From an uncultured Prevotellaceae bacterium (GTDB taxonomy: Bacteria; Bacteroidota; Bacteroidia; Bacteroidales; Bacteroidaceae): a stretch of DNA of 61,735 bases. A program made the translations under genes and the position numbers. The stretch spans positions 1 to 61,735 of the forward strand of contig ONQT01000016.1 of the NCBI GenBank assembly GCA_900320045.1, given 5' to 3'. Below are positions 29,263-38,618 of this stretch, in pieces; within the stretch, counting starts at the first letter, position 1, and every line of letters starts with the position of its first letter. The notes beneath the pieces were generated by a model. That model was not told the DNA's origin. It made no database searches and worked only from the letters and a program-made list of their open reading frames with translations.

Positions 29263-30162
29263 ATGAAAAAGATTCGCGCAGCCGTCGTAGGTTACGGCAA
29301 CATTGGAAAGTACAGTATTCAGGCACTCGAGGCCGCTCCCGACTTCGAGATTGCAGGTATAGTACGACGCAACGGTGATGCTGACAAGCCCGCCGAACTG
29401 GCACCTTACAAGGTCGTTAAGGACATCAAGGAACTGAAGGACGTCGACGTTGCCATTTTGGCCACTCCTACCCGCTCGTGCGAGGAGTTTGCCAAGCAAA
29501 TCCTGCCCTTGGGCATCAATACCGTTGACTCGTTCGACATCCATACTAATATCCGTGGCTACCGTGAACGACTGATGGAGCTGAACAAGCAGACAAATAC
29601 CGTCAGTGTCATTGCAGCAGGATGGGATCCAGGCAGTGACAGCATTGTACGTACCCTGATGCAGAGCTTGGCTCCCAAAGGCTTGAGCTACACCAACTTC
29701 GGCCCAGGAATGTCTATGGGACACAGTGTATGCGTACGTTCCAAGAAAGGTGTCAAGAACGCTCTCTCGATGACCATTCCCTTGGGCGAAGGCATTCATC
29801 GTCGCATGGTGTACGTAGAGCTGGAGGATGGCTATACGCTGGAGCAGGTTACCAAGGACATTAAGGCCGACCCCTACTTCGCCAATGACGAGACACACGT
29901 ATTCCAGGTGGAGAGTGTAGACGACGTTCGCGACATGGGTCACGGCGTCAACCTGGTTCGCAAGGGTGTCAGCGGACAAACCCAGAACCAGCGACTGGAG
30001 TTTAACATGCAAATTAACAACCCTGCCCTCACGGGACAGGTGCTTGTCAACGTTGCCCGTGCTTCTATGCGCTTGCAGCCCGGTTGCTATACCATGATTG
30101 AAATACCTGTTATTGACATGCTTCCCGGTGACCGTGCCGACCTCATCGAGCATTTGGTATAA
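29263..30162 (+). CDS. ddh: meso-Diaminopimelate D-dehydrogenase (299 aa)
   Basis: NADP-dependent enzyme forming meso-diaminopimelate directly from tetrahydrodipicolinate and ammonia for lysine and peptidoglycan. The Rossmann motif VVGYGNIGKYS is at residues 8-18, the conserved AAGWDPGSDS at about 119-128, and NFGPGMSMGHSV at about 145-156 is the typical active-site segment. Length is normal and there is no signal peptide. It is transcribed alone, with its own promoter and a terminator 20 bp past the stop. Confidence 0.95.
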   Translation: MKKIRAAVVGYGNIGKYSIQALEAAPDFEIAGIVRRNGDADKPAELAPYKVVKDIKELKDVDVAILATPTRSCEEFAKQILPLGINTVDSFDIHTNIRGYRERLMELNKQTNTVSVIAAGWDPGSDSIVRTLMQSLAPKGLSYTNFGPGMSMGHSVCVRSKKGVKNALSMTIPLGEGIHRRMVYVELEDGYTLEQVTKDIKADPYFANDETHVFQVESVDDVRDMGHGVNLVRKGVSGQTQNQRLEFNMQINNPALTGQVLVNVARASMRLQPGCYTMIEIPVIDMLPGDRADLIEHLV

Positions 30163-30181
30163 GTTTATTATCACCCACATC

Positions 30182-30225
30182 AAAAGCCATCGAAACGTCC
30201 CAAACGGAGATTTCGGTGGCTTTTT
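30182..30225 (+). terminator. Terminator after ddh
   Basis: AAAAGCCATCGAAA pairs with TTTCGGTGGCTTTT (one T-G pair, 14 bp), followed by a fifth T. Strong hairpin. Confidence 0.85.
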
Positions 30226-30313
30226 GACACCTCCACTTTGCATTACAGGGGGGCCGTACGCAAAAAAGTTTTAAATTATCAATTATCAATTACCTATTAT
30301 CAATTATTATTCG

Positions 30314-30322
30314 TATCTTTGC
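30314..30322 (+). promoter_or_regulatory. -7 box of pgk
   Basis: TATCTTTGC, 53 bp before the ATG, preceded by an array of ATTATCA-type short repeats (30275-30308). Confidence 0.65.
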
Positions 30323-30375
30323 ATTCGATTTTCAAGGATAATTAGTCAAATCATTTAAAGATAAAAAGAACAGTT

Positions 30376-31644
30376 ATGACAATCAATGAGATGAACTTTG
30401 CCGGTAAGAAGGCAATTGTACGTGTTGACTTCAACGTACCCCTGGACGAGAATGGTAAAATTACTGACGACACCCGCATCCGCGGTGCCCTGCCCACGCT
30501 GAAGAAGATTTTGGCTGACGGTGGTGCTGTTATTATCATGAGCCACATGGGCAAGCCCAAAGGAAAGGTGGATATGAAGAAGTCGCTGGGTCAGATTCGC
30601 GAGGCCGTCGAGAAGGCACTGGGTGTTCCCGTTGCTTTTGCTCCCGACTGCGCTAAGGCTCAGGATGCTGCCAAGGCCCTGAAGATGGGTGAGGCCCTGC
30701 TGCTGGAGAACCTGCGTTTCTATCCCGAGGAGGAAGGCAAGCCCGTCGGTATCGACAAGGCTGATCCTGCCTATGAGGATGCCAAGAAGGCCATGAAGGC
30801 CAGCCAGAAGGAGTTTGCCAAGACATTGGCTTCTTATGCTGACGTGTACGTCATGGATGCCTTCGGTACCGCTCACCGCAAGCACGCTTCTACCGCTGTT
30901 ATCGCTGACTACTTTGATGCAAACAGCAAGATGCTGGGTCTGCTGATGGAGAAAGAGGTTACTGCTGTTGACAACGTACTGAGCAATATCAAGCGCCCGT
31001 TCGTTGCCATCATGGGTGGCTCAAAGGTTTCTTCTAAAATTGGTATCATCGAGAACCTGCTGGGCAAGGTCGACAAGCTCATCCTCTGCGGTGGCATGAC
31101 CTACACCTTCGCAAAGGCTCACAATGGCGAGATTGGCAATTCGATTGTTGAGCTCGACAAGTTGGATGTAGCTTTGGGTGTTGAGGAGTTGGCTAAGAAA
31201 AATGGTGTTCAGCTGGTACTTGGTACTGACTGCACAGCTACCAATGGCCTGGACTTCGACACCATGACCGTTAAGGCTGGCGCTGAGATTATCACCTGCC
31301 CTGCCAACAAGGTTCCCGCTGGTTTCGAGGGCGTAGATGCCGGTCCAGAGAGTCAGAAGGCTTTCGCAGAAGCAATCAAGGGTGCCAAGACCATTCTGTG
31401 GAACGGTCCTGCCGGTGTCTTCGAGTGCGATGCATTCACAGCTGGTAGCCGTGCCATTGGCGATGCTATCGCTGAGGCAACCAAGAACGGTGCATTCTCT
31501 CTGATTGGTGGTGGCGACTCTGTAGCTTGCGTCAACAAGTTCGGTCTGGCCGATCAGGTTTCTTACATCTCTACTGGCGGTGGTGCTCTGCTGGAGGCTA
31601 TCGAAGGAAAGATTCTTCCCGGCGTAGCAGCTATCAAAGGATAA
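30376..31644 (+). CDS. pgk: Phosphoglycerate kinase (422 aa)
   Basis: Glycolytic enzyme transferring phosphate between 1,3-bisphosphoglycerate and [23 protein letters not shown] (residues 16-35) is the family signature, SHMGKPKG follows, [14 protein letters not shown] is at about 109, [12 protein letters not shown] at about 215 and the nucleotide-binding [13 protein letters not shown] near 378. A normal-length cytoplasmic protein. The following lipoprotein gene starts 33 bp downstream, with no terminator seen between, so read-through is likely. Confidence 0.97.
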   Translation: MTINEMNFAGKKAIVRVDFNVPLDENGKITDDTRIRGALPTLKKILADGGAVIIMSHMGKPKGKVDMKKSLGQIREAVEKALGVPVAFAPDCAKAQDAAKALKMGEALLLENLRFYPEEEGKPVGIDKADPAYEDAKKAMKASQKEFAKTLASYADVYVMDAFGTAHRKHASTAVIADYFDANSKMLGLLMEKEVTAVDNVLSNIKRPFVAIMGGSKVSSKIGIIENLLGKVDKLILCGGMTYTFAKAHNGEIGNSIVELDKLDVALGVEELAKKNGVQLVLGTDCTATNGLDFDTMTVKAGAEIITCPANKVPAGFEGVDAGPESQKAFAEAIKGAKTILWNGPAGVFECDAFTAGSRAIGDAIAEATKNGAFSLIGGGDSVACVNKFGLADQVSYISTGGGALLEAIEGKILPGVAAIKG

Positions 31645-31677
31645 GCACAAAGTAACCCAACAAGAAATAATGATTAG

Positions 31678-32586
31678 ATGAAGAAAATCATTATCACTAC
31701 TCTTACGATGGCCGCACTGTTTACAGCTTGCGGCCATCGTGCTTCTTCTGACAACAAAGAAGATAGCGATTCTGTTGTCGTCGACAGCACTTCCGTGACA
31801 GAAGCCCTCAAGTTAAAGACGCAGAAAATCAACCTAGAGCAAGACGACAGCACAGCGAGCGTAAACATTACCATAGACTGGCCCACGGAAGGGCCAGAGG
31901 TACTGGTGACAAGCATACGACAATACCTCTGCCGCGGGTTGGATATGAAAAACGTAAAAGAAACCAGCAATGGACAAACCATCGTTGACAAGTGCGTCAA
32001 GACCATCTATAAAGACCTGCACAACCAGTGGCTTGACTTGCACAAGGAGGGATTGAGCGGGATGACGCTAAGCAGTTACAAGAAACTCTTTAAGCTGGAG
32101 GAGACGGAGACTTATGTCACCTATATGTGCAATACAGAAGGATACTTGGGCGGAGCCCACGGGTATGCCACTTCAGCAGGCTGCACCTTCAGCAAACAAA
32201 GTGGAAGAGCCATCGGCTATGAGAGTCAATATGACGAACAACGCGACGTCTGGAAACAGTTGAACCAGCGGCTCTTCAAAGATCCCAAAGGGATACACCT
32301 CCGGAATCTCATCAAAGAAGGTCTTCGCAGCTATTTCCAAGACAACCAGGAGACCCCAATTAGCGATGCCGACCTGAAAGACTACCTGCTTTACGATGCC
32401 TCGGTCGACAACCTGCCACTGCCACAGTTCCCACCCTACTTCACGGCAGACGGACTGGCTTTCGTCTATCAGCAGTATGAGATAGCTCCTTACGCTGCAG
32501 GTATGCCGAGCTTTACGATTCCATACGATGATATCAGGCCCCTTTTGACGGACGAGGCAGCATGCCTTATCCCCCAGAAACGTTAA
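31678..32586 (+). CDS. DUF3298-type lipoprotein (302 aa)
   Basis: Signal peptide with lipobox LFTAC (Cys17 or so), then a serine/aspartate-rich linker (SSDNKEDSDSVVVDSTSV). Residues about 50-290 resemble the paired DUF4163/DUF3298 (RsiV-like) domains: TYVTYMCNTEGYLGGAHGYATS is the characteristic core, and PYAAGMPSFTIPYDDIRPLL the typical end. It should face the periplasm or outer membrane. The biochemical role of these Bacteroidales proteins is unknown; lysozyme binding is known only for RsiV relatives. Confidence 0.8.
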   Translation: MKKIIITTLTMAALFTACGHRASSDNKEDSDSVVVDSTSVTEALKLKTQKINLEQDDSTASVNITIDWPTEGPEVLVTSIRQYLCRGLDMKNVKETSNGQTIVDKCVKTIYKDLHNQWLDLHKEGLSGMTLSSYKKLFKLEETETYVTYMCNTEGYLGGAHGYATSAGCTFSKQSGRAIGYESQYDEQRDVWKQLNQRLFKDPKGIHLRNLIKEGLRSYFQDNQETPISDADLKDYLLYDASVDNLPLPQFPPYFTADGLAFVYQQYEIAPYAAGMPSFTIPYDDIRPLLTDEAACLIPQKR

Positions 32587-32646
32587 TAATAAACGGGCCG
32601 AGACAAATTTGTCAACAAATTATTTGGTTGTTTGCCGCGGATTCAC

Positions 32647-32655
32647 TACCTTTGC
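32647..32655 (+). promoter_or_regulatory. Promoter of the outer-membrane barrel gene
   Basis: -7 box TACCTTTGC with TTTG at 32623-32626 about 20 bp upstream. Confidence 0.7.
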
Positions 32656-32690
32656 AAACAGAATAACGTAACAACAATCGTAAAACAACA

Positions 32691-33569
32691 ATGAAGAAAC
32701 TGGTTTTATTGGCTGTCACTGCACTTATGTGCATCCCCGCATCAGCCCAAGACTCTGACAATGACTACTTGCCCGACGGATTATTCACTTTAGAGTGGAA
32801 GTTCAATCCCTTCGACTACGAGGATAAGCCCAAGAACATGGCGCAGTTCACTGCCCGCATGTTCTTGAACGAGAAAAGTGTCGTACGCCTTTCCGTAGGA
32901 GTCGGTTTCAAAAGAGACAAGGATGAAAAAGAACAAAAGTTGGACACTCGCATTGTTGACTCAAAGAACTACGATATCAGTAACAGCAATACGACGACCA
33001 TCAACAAAGAGACCACGCTGAAGATAGGAGCGGGTTACGAATACCACTTCGCCAATTCTGGTCGTCTTGACTTCTATGCCGGTGCAGAGGCTGGCTATCT
33101 GGGACGTTTTTACTCGGCCACTAAGGAGACACAGACAGACAAGACCAGTGTCAGCACGACAGGTGCGGCTAAGACAACCGTCACTTCAACTTATGACAAT
33201 TTCGAGTATAAAAAGAGTAATGCCGACCGCAACAAGTTCAACGAGAACGGATTCTACGGCACAATCTTTACGGGTGTCGACTTCTTTGTCTACCGGAAGT
33301 TGTATATCGGTGCAGAGCTTGGAGTAACCTTCAATATGGCTAAGAAGGCGAACGGCACCTATACAGAGAACAAGGGTGAGGTTATCACAACAGACGGCAA
33401 ACAGACAGCAAACTGGAGTGATAGTTACGCTTCGGACACCGGTGTCACCCTGCACCTTGACAACATTGCCAAGACCTACAGCAGAACAGCTGGTAACGTT
33501 GACGAAAACACGGGCAACACCATGAAGGTTTACTTCGAACCCGCTATCCGTATTGGCTGGATGTTCTAA
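32691..33569 (+). CDS. Outer-membrane beta-barrel protein (292 aa)
   Basis: Signal peptide MKKLVLLAVTALMCIPASAQ is followed by alternating amphipathic strands (FTARMFLNEKSVVRLSVGVGF, LKIGAGYEYHF, RLDFYAGAEAGYLGRFYSA, LYIGAELGVTF) and a final phenylalanine (IRIGWMF), as expected for an 8-10-stranded barrel. The segment GLFTLEWKFNPFDYE recalls the BT1926-type barrel family of Bacteroidetes, a memory-based match. Threonine-rich loops at 80-100 and 140-165 should be surface exposed. It has its own promoter; an 83-residue gene follows after 56 bp. Confidence 0.78.
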   Translation: MKKLVLLAVTALMCIPASAQDSDNDYLPDGLFTLEWKFNPFDYEDKPKNMAQFTARMFLNEKSVVRLSVGVGFKRDKDEKEQKLDTRIVDSKNYDISNSNTTTINKETTLKIGAGYEYHFANSGRLDFYAGAEAGYLGRFYSATKETQTDKTSVSTTGAAKTTVTSTYDNFEYKKSNADRNKFNENGFYGTIFTGVDFFVYRKLYIGAELGVTFNMAKKANGTYTENKGEVITTDGKQTANWSDSYASDTGVTLHLDNIAKTYSRTAGNVDENTGNTMKVYFEPAIRIGWMF

Positions 33570-33625
33570 ATGAAATATCTTAAAGAAGCAGAACAAATAT
33601 CGAAAACAATAAAGATTATACTACC

Positions 33626-33877
33626 ATGAGCAAGAAATTCCTGATTGGAGACCGCACCAAAGACGAGTGGATCTCCGTTTTAGACACCGAGAACAAGAAA
33701 CTGGAGTTTACCAACCACATCGCAACAGCTAAGGAGTTCAAGGGCTTTGAAGAGACCAAGGCTCTTCTCAAGGAGTTGCAGGATACAACCGGATACTTCT
33801 ATGACCTGCAGGTCTATGTACTTGGTGAAGACGGCAAGGCCCACCGCCCCGACGAGCGTGACATGATTCCTTGGTAA
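33626..33877 (+). CDS. Small conserved-looking cytoplasmic protein (83 aa)
   Basis: An acidic 83-residue protein with no signal peptide: MSKKFLIGDRTKDEWISVLD, a helical centre (FEETKALLKELQDTTGYF) and a C-terminus ending RPDERDMIPW. Codon use is like that of the housekeeping genes nearby, and the clear start 56 bp after the barrel gene suggests co-transcription. I do not recognise a family. Not likely to be spurious, because no longer frame overlaps it and its composition is protein-like. Confidence 0.7.
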   Translation: MSKKFLIGDRTKDEWISVLDTENKKLEFTNHIATAKEFKGFEETKALLKELQDTTGYFYDLQVYVLGEDGKAHRPDERDMIPW

Positions 33878-33954
33878 TTGATAATTGTCTATTGCTTTTT
33901 TACAATTGACAATTTAAATTATAATTAATAATTAAATTAATAATTGACAGTTCA

Positions 33955-34902
33955 ATGAAGTACCGCCAATTAGGAAAGACAGGAATGCAGGTGTCGGAGC
34001 TGGGCTTCGGCGCCTCTTCGTTAGGTGGGGTGTTCCATGCCTTCGACGAGCATCGGGGTATCGATGCCGTATTTGCCGCCGTCGATGCAGGCATCAACAT
34101 CATCGATGTATCACCCTACTATGGCCACTACAAGGCAGAGACCGTATTAGGCAAAGCCTTGAAGGATATTCCACGTGACAAGTTCTACCTGTCCACCAAA
34201 GTGGGACGCTACGGAAAGGACGGTGTCAACACCTGGGACTATTCAGCCAAACGCGCCAAGGAGAGCGTCTATGAGAGTCTGGAGCGCCTGCATATTGACT
34301 ACATTGACATCATCAACGTCCACGACATTGAGTTCCAGGGACGCATGGAAGGTGGTCTGCAAAAGGTAGTCGACGAGACACTGCCAGCCCTGCATGACTT
34401 AAAGCGCGAAGGTGTCGTCAAGCACGTTGGCATTACCGACCTCCAGTTGGAGAACCTGAAGTGGGTCATCGAACATGTCGAGGAGGGAACGGTAGAGAGT
34501 GTCATGAACTTCTGCCACTATTGTTTGTGCGATGACAAATTGGTGGACTTCCTGGACTTCTTTGAACAGCATGGCGTCGGCGTGCTCTCCGCATCACCTT
34601 TCTCAATGGGACTGTTGACGGAACGCGGTGTTCCCGACTGGCACCCAGCCCCCAAGCCATTGGTGGAGGTCTGCAAGAAGGCTGCTGCCTACTGCAAGGA
34701 AAAGAACTACCCCATCGAGAAACTCGCTATGCAGTTCTCATGTTCCAATCCCCGTATCGCCTCAACCGTTTTCAGCACCACACGCCCCGAAGCCATCCAG
34801 CGCAATCTGGAATATCTCAGCGAGCCCATGGACGAACAACTGGTGCAGGATGTACGCAACATCATCGGCAACCAACAGCGCGTCAGTTGGGCCAACACGT
34901 AA
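33955..34902 (+). CDS. Aldo/keto reductase, L-galactose/L-fucose dehydrogenase type (315 aa)
   Basis: AKR barrel with the catalytic tetrad visible as D51, Y56, K82 and H123 (NIIDVSPYYGHY, LSTKVGRYG, IINVHDIEF). The combination GFGASSLGGVFHAFDE, TSPYYG-like and CHDIEF-like is characteristic of L-galactose dehydrogenases, including the plant ascorbate enzyme. Two further genes for a lactonase and a sugar-acid dehydrogenase follow, so oxidation of L-galactose (or L-fucose) to its lactone is the best fit. NAD(P) dependence is known for the family. Preceded by an AT-rich gap with TTAATAATT repeats and no clear promoter. Confidence 0.82.
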   Translation: MKYRQLGKTGMQVSELGFGASSLGGVFHAFDEHRGIDAVFAAVDAGINIIDVSPYYGHYKAETVLGKALKDIPRDKFYLSTKVGRYGKDGVNTWDYSAKRAKESVYESLERLHIDYIDIINVHDIEFQGRMEGGLQKVVDETLPALHDLKREGVVKHVGITDLQLENLKWVIEHVEEGTVESVMNFCHYCLCDDKLVDFLDFFEQHGVGVLSASPFSMGLLTERGVPDWHPAPKPLVEVCKKAAAYCKEKNYPIEKLAMQFSCSNPRIASTVFSTTRPEAIQRNLEYLSEPMDEQLVQDVRNIIGNQQRVSWANT

Positions 34903-34945
34903 ATTGTCCAATCACCCCATTGCCCAATAAATTGTCAAATTGTAA

Positions 34946-35851
34946 ATGATCATCGATGCTCACGCCCACTTGTGGCTCAACGTAGATACTGTGGTGAATG
35001 GTTCCGCCATTCACCCCTTGGAGCCAAACCGCAGCCGAAGCTTGTTTTTCGGTGAGGAGCGCCAGATGCTGCCGCCCTACATGACGGACGGGCAGAACAC
35101 TGCTGAGCGTTTCCTCAGCAACATGGACTATGCTCAAGTGTCAGCGGCCGTCATCACGCAGGAATTCATCGATGGTCTTCAGAACAGCTATCTTGAGCAG
35201 GTGCAGCGCCAGTATCCCGACCGTTTCTTCTGCTTTGCGATGGCAGAGTTTCGCAAGCCGGGGTTTCTTGATGAGGCCAAAAGCCTCATCCGCAGTGGCT
35301 TTAGGGGTATCAAGATTCCTGCTGCCCGTCTGGAGACTCAGTTCCTTAACGAGGAGTTCATGCAGCTGTTCCGCTGGATGGAGCAACAGGATATCATCTT
35401 AGGCATAGAGTTGTCAGACGGCGATGCACAGGTTGGACAGTTGGAAGAAGTCATCAGCGAATGTCCGCAACTGAAGATGACCATCGGACACTTTGGTATG
35501 GTGACACGTCCCAACTGGATGAGTCAGATTCGTCTGGCGCGCCATGAGAATGTATTCGTGGAGAGCGGTGGCATCACATGGCTGTTTAATGACGAGTTCT
35601 ATCCCTACCCCTCGGCTATCAAGGCCATCAAGGAAGCTGCCGAAGCCGTAGGCATGGAGAAACTGATGTGGGGGTCGGACTATCCACGCACCATCACGGC
35701 CATCACTTATAAGATGTCCTATGATTTCGTCACCAAGAGTAAGGAACTGACGGACAAAGAGAAGCAACAATTCCTCTGCGACAATGCCAGGCGATTCTTT
35801 GGATTTGGCGAACTGAAGGAGTTGCCGTATATCAAAAACATGAGTGAATAA
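34946..35851 (+). CDS. Amidohydrolase-family sugar lactonase (COG3618 type, 301 aa)
   Basis: A TIM-barrel amidohydrolase starting MIIDAHAHLWLN, the first metal-binding HxH. Other marks: GFRGIKIPAARLE, LKMTIGHFGMV (metal or substrate histidine), and MWGSDYPRTITAI (the C-terminal catalytic aspartate). The group includes L-fucono- and L-galactono-1,5-lactonases. It lies 43 bp after the aldo/keto reductase and 21 bp before a zinc dehydrogenase, so hydrolysis of the lactone made by the first enzyme is the natural role. The exact sugar is not determined by the sequence. Confidence 0.8.
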   Translation: MIIDAHAHLWLNVDTVVNGSAIHPLEPNRSRSLFFGEERQMLPPYMTDGQNTAERFLSNMDYAQVSAAVITQEFIDGLQNSYLEQVQRQYPDRFFCFAMAEFRKPGFLDEAKSLIRSGFRGIKIPAARLETQFLNEEFMQLFRWMEQQDIILGIELSDGDAQVGQLEEVISECPQLKMTIGHFGMVTRPNWMSQIRLARHENVFVESGGITWLFNDEFYPYPSAIKAIKEAAEAVGMEKLMWGSDYPRTITAITYKMSYDFVTKSKELTDKEKQQFLCDNARRFFGFGELKELPYIKNMSE

Positions 35852-35872
35852 ACTAAACAACAAATACGCAAT

Positions 35873-36892
35873 ATGAAAGCAATACAGATTACCGAACCAC
35901 ACGTTATGAAGGTGGTCGAGATGGAGACTCCTCAATGCAGACCCGACGAAGTGCTGCTGAAGATTCACTACGTAGGCTTCTGCGGCAGCGACCTGAACAC
36001 CTGGCGCGGTCTGAACCTGATGGCTAAGCCGCAGGTTATTCCCGGACACGAGATTGGTGCCGAGATTGTCGGCACTGGCAGCGAAGTACCTGCCACTCTC
36101 CGCAAGGGTATGATTGTGACTGTCAATCCATACACAAACTGTGGTGTTTGCTCTGCCTGCCGCATTCGCCGTTACAATGCCTGTGAGCATAACGAGACAC
36201 TGGGTGTTCAGCGTGACGGTGCCATGCGAGAGTACATTGCCCTGCCTTGGCAGAAGATTATTCCCGTTGGTGACATCACACCAGCTCATGCAGCCCTCAT
36301 CGAGCCTATGAGCGTCGGTTTCCACGCCGTCAGTCGTGCCCAAGCCGTTGATACGGATGTGGTGATGATTATCGGTTGTGGCATGGTGGGCGTTGGTGCT
36401 GTCATCCGCTCACTGCTGCGCGGCTCGAAGGTGATTGCCTGCGACGTAGATGACGATAAACTGGAAATCGTCAAGCGCCTGGGTGCTGACTTCACCATCA
36501 ACTCTGCCAAGGAGAATGTCCATGAGCGACTGATGGAACTCACGGACAACATGGGACCGAACATCGTCATCGAGGCCGTGGGTTCTCCCGCCACCTACCA
36601 GATGGCTGTCAATGAGGTAGCTTTCTGTGGCCGTGTCATCTGCATCGGTTATTCCAAGCAGGATGTCGAGTTCACGACGAAATACTTCGTACAGAAGGAG
36701 CTGGACATCCGTGGTTCTCGCAATGCCCTGCCCGAGGACTTTGACGGTGTCATCCGCTACCTGAAGAAGTACAATCCTCCTTATGAAGTACTGACGTCAG
36801 GTATCGTCAAACCTGAGGAGGCTCAAGAGGCCATGGAGAAGTGGGATGCCCAGCCCGCCAAGGTATTCCGCATCCTGGTTAATTTCGAATAA
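35873..36892 (+). CDS. Zinc-dependent sugar-acid dehydrogenase, probably L-galactonate 5-dehydrogenase (339 aa)
   Basis: Medium-chain alcohol dehydrogenase. FCGSDLNTW and [10 protein letters not shown] carry the catalytic zinc ligands; [24 protein letters not shown] has the four structural-zinc cysteines; [13 protein letters not shown] is the NAD(P) Rossmann glycine motif. Its place after a sugar dehydrogenase and a lactonase fits oxidation of L-galactonate to D-tagaturonate, as described for L-galactose catabolism in Bacteroides vulgatus (recalled, not checked). Other polyol dehydrogenations remain possible. Confidence 0.8.
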   Translation: MKAIQITEPHVMKVVEMETPQCRPDEVLLKIHYVGFCGSDLNTWRGLNLMAKPQVIPGHEIGAEIVGTGSEVPATLRKGMIVTVNPYTNCGVCSACRIRRYNACEHNETLGVQRDGAMREYIALPWQKIIPVGDITPAHAALIEPMSVGFHAVSRAQAVDTDVVMIIGCGMVGVGAVIRSLLRGSKVIACDVDDDKLEIVKRLGADFTINSAKENVHERLMELTDNMGPNIVIEAVGSPATYQMAVNEVAFCGRVICIGYSKQDVEFTTKYFVQKELDIRGSRNALPEDFDGVIRYLKKYNPPYEVLTSGIVKPEEAQEAMEKWDAQPAKVFRILVNFE

Positions 36893-36932
36893 TAATCCCC
36901 TTAAAGCAACAATAGCAAAACAAAAAGCGACT

Positions 36933-38579
36933 ATGGCAAACATCGTAGATTTCAAGTATGCCCCTATGTTCCAGTTAGGCGAGGACAAAACCGAATATCG
37001 CCTGCTTACGAAGGACGGTGTAACCACCGCCCAGTTCGAGGGTAAAGAGATAGTAAAGGTTTCAAAAGAGGCACTGACCTTGTTGGCTCAGCAGGCTTTC
37101 CATGACGTGGAGTTCATGCTGCGCCGTGAACACAACGAACAGGTTGCACAGATTCTGACCGACCCTGAAGCTTCAGAGAACGACAAGTATGTAGCCTTGC
37201 AGTTCCTGCGCAACGCCGAGACGGCAGCCAAGGGAATTCTACCCTTCTGTCAGGACACCGGTACAGCCATCATTCACGGCGAGAAAGGCCAGCAGGTATG
37301 GACAGGATTCGAGGACGAGGAGGCTCTGAGCCGCGGCGTCTACAACACCTTCACACAGGACAACCTGCGCTATTCGCAGAATGCTCCGCTGAATATGTAC
37401 GACGAGGTCAACACCCGCTGCAACCTGCCTGCACAAATAGACATTGAGGCTACGGAGGGAGCCGAGTACCGCTTCGTCATGGTGGCCAAGGGCGGCGGTT
37501 CGGCCAACAAGACCTACTTCTACCCCATGACCAAGGCTACTATCCAGAACGAAGGCACCCTGTTGCCCTTCCTGGTAGAGAAGATGAAGTCGTTAGGCAC
37601 GGCAGCTTGTCCTCCTTACCACATTGCTTTCGTCATTGGTGGCACGAGTGCTGAGAAGAACCTGCTGACAGTGAAGCTGGCCAGCATCAAATACTACGAT
37701 TCACTGCCCACTACTGGTGACGAGACAGGTCGTGCCTTCCGCGACATCGACCTTGAGAAGAAACTATTGGAGGAAGCCCATAAGATTGGACTGGGTGCCC
37801 AGTTTGGCGGCAAGGCCCTCGCTCACGACATCCGCGTTGTCCGTTTGCCCCGTCACGGCGCCAGCTGCCCGATTGGTATGGGCGTCAGCTGCTCGGCTGA
37901 CCGTAACATCAAGGCCAAGATCAACCGCGATGGTATCTGGCTTGAGAAGATGGACTCGAACCCCACGGAACTGATTCCCGAGGAGCTGCGCAAGCCCGGC
38001 GAGGGCGGCAAAGGTATTGAGATTGACCTGAACGAAGGCATCGATGCCGTCCGCAAGGAACTGTCAAAATATCCCGTCTCCACTCGTGTGAACCTGAAGG
38101 GAACCATCATCGTAGCCCGTGACATTGCTCATGCCAAGCTGAAGGCTCGTCTCGATGCCGGCGAGGGTATGCCCGACTACTTCAAGAAGTATCCCGTGCT
38201 CTATGCCGGACCAGCCAAGACACCGGAGGGCTATCCCTGTGGTTCGATGGGTCCCACCACAGCCAATCGTATGGATCCATACGTCGACGAGTTTCAGGAC
38301 AACGGTGCCTCGCTGGTAATGATCGCCAAGGGTAACCGCAGCGACGTGGTGACAGAGGCTTGCAAGAAGCATGGTGGTTTCTATTTGGGAACCATCGGTG
38401 GCGTTGCTGCCGTACTCAGCCAGTCGAGCATCAAGAGCATCGAGTGTGTGGAGTATCCCGAACTGGGTATGGAAGCCATCTGGAAGATTGAGGTCGAGGA
38501 CTTCCCCGCCTTCATCCTCGTCGATGACAAGGGCAACGACTTCTTCAAGCAGTTGAAACCCTGGTGCCCGAAGAAGTAA
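36933..38579 (+). CDS. fumA: Class I fumarate hydratase, [4Fe-4S] type (548 aa)
   Basis: Oxygen-sensitive fumarase with both halves fused. [22 protein letters not shown] contains the first cluster cysteine; [38 protein letters not shown] and [17 protein letters not shown] provide the remaining conserved blocks. The frame extends upstream into the previous gene, but the ATG at 36933 ([20 protein letters not shown]) gives the standard length of about 548. It is 40 bp after the dehydrogenase gene and may be co-transcribed. Role: fumarate/malate interconversion in the reductive branch leading to succinate. Confidence 0.94.
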   Translation: MANIVDFKYAPMFQLGEDKTEYRLLTKDGVTTAQFEGKEIVKVSKEALTLLAQQAFHDVEFMLRREHNEQVAQILTDPEASENDKYVALQFLRNAETAAKGILPFCQDTGTAIIHGEKGQQVWTGFEDEEALSRGVYNTFTQDNLRYSQNAPLNMYDEVNTRCNLPAQIDIEATEGAEYRFVMVAKGGGSANKTYFYPMTKATIQNEGTLLPFLVEKMKSLGTAACPPYHIAFVIGGTSAEKNLLTVKLASIKYYDSLPTTGDETGRAFRDIDLEKKLLEEAHKIGLGAQFGGKALAHDIRVVRLPRHGASCPIGMGVSCSADRNIKAKINRDGIWLEKMDSNPTELIPEELRKPGEGGKGIEIDLNEGIDAVRKELSKYPVSTRVNLKGTIIVARDIAHAKLKARLDAGEGMPDYFKKYPVLYAGPAKTPEGYPCGSMGPTTANRMDPYVDEFQDNGASLVMIAKGNRSDVVTEACKKHGGFYLGTIGGVAAVLSQSSIKSIECVEYPELGMEAIWKIEVEDFPAFILVDDKGNDFFKQLKPWCPKK

Positions 38580-38618
38580 TGCGTCGAAATACCGCCATCA
38601 CGTTATAACGAAAGAAAC

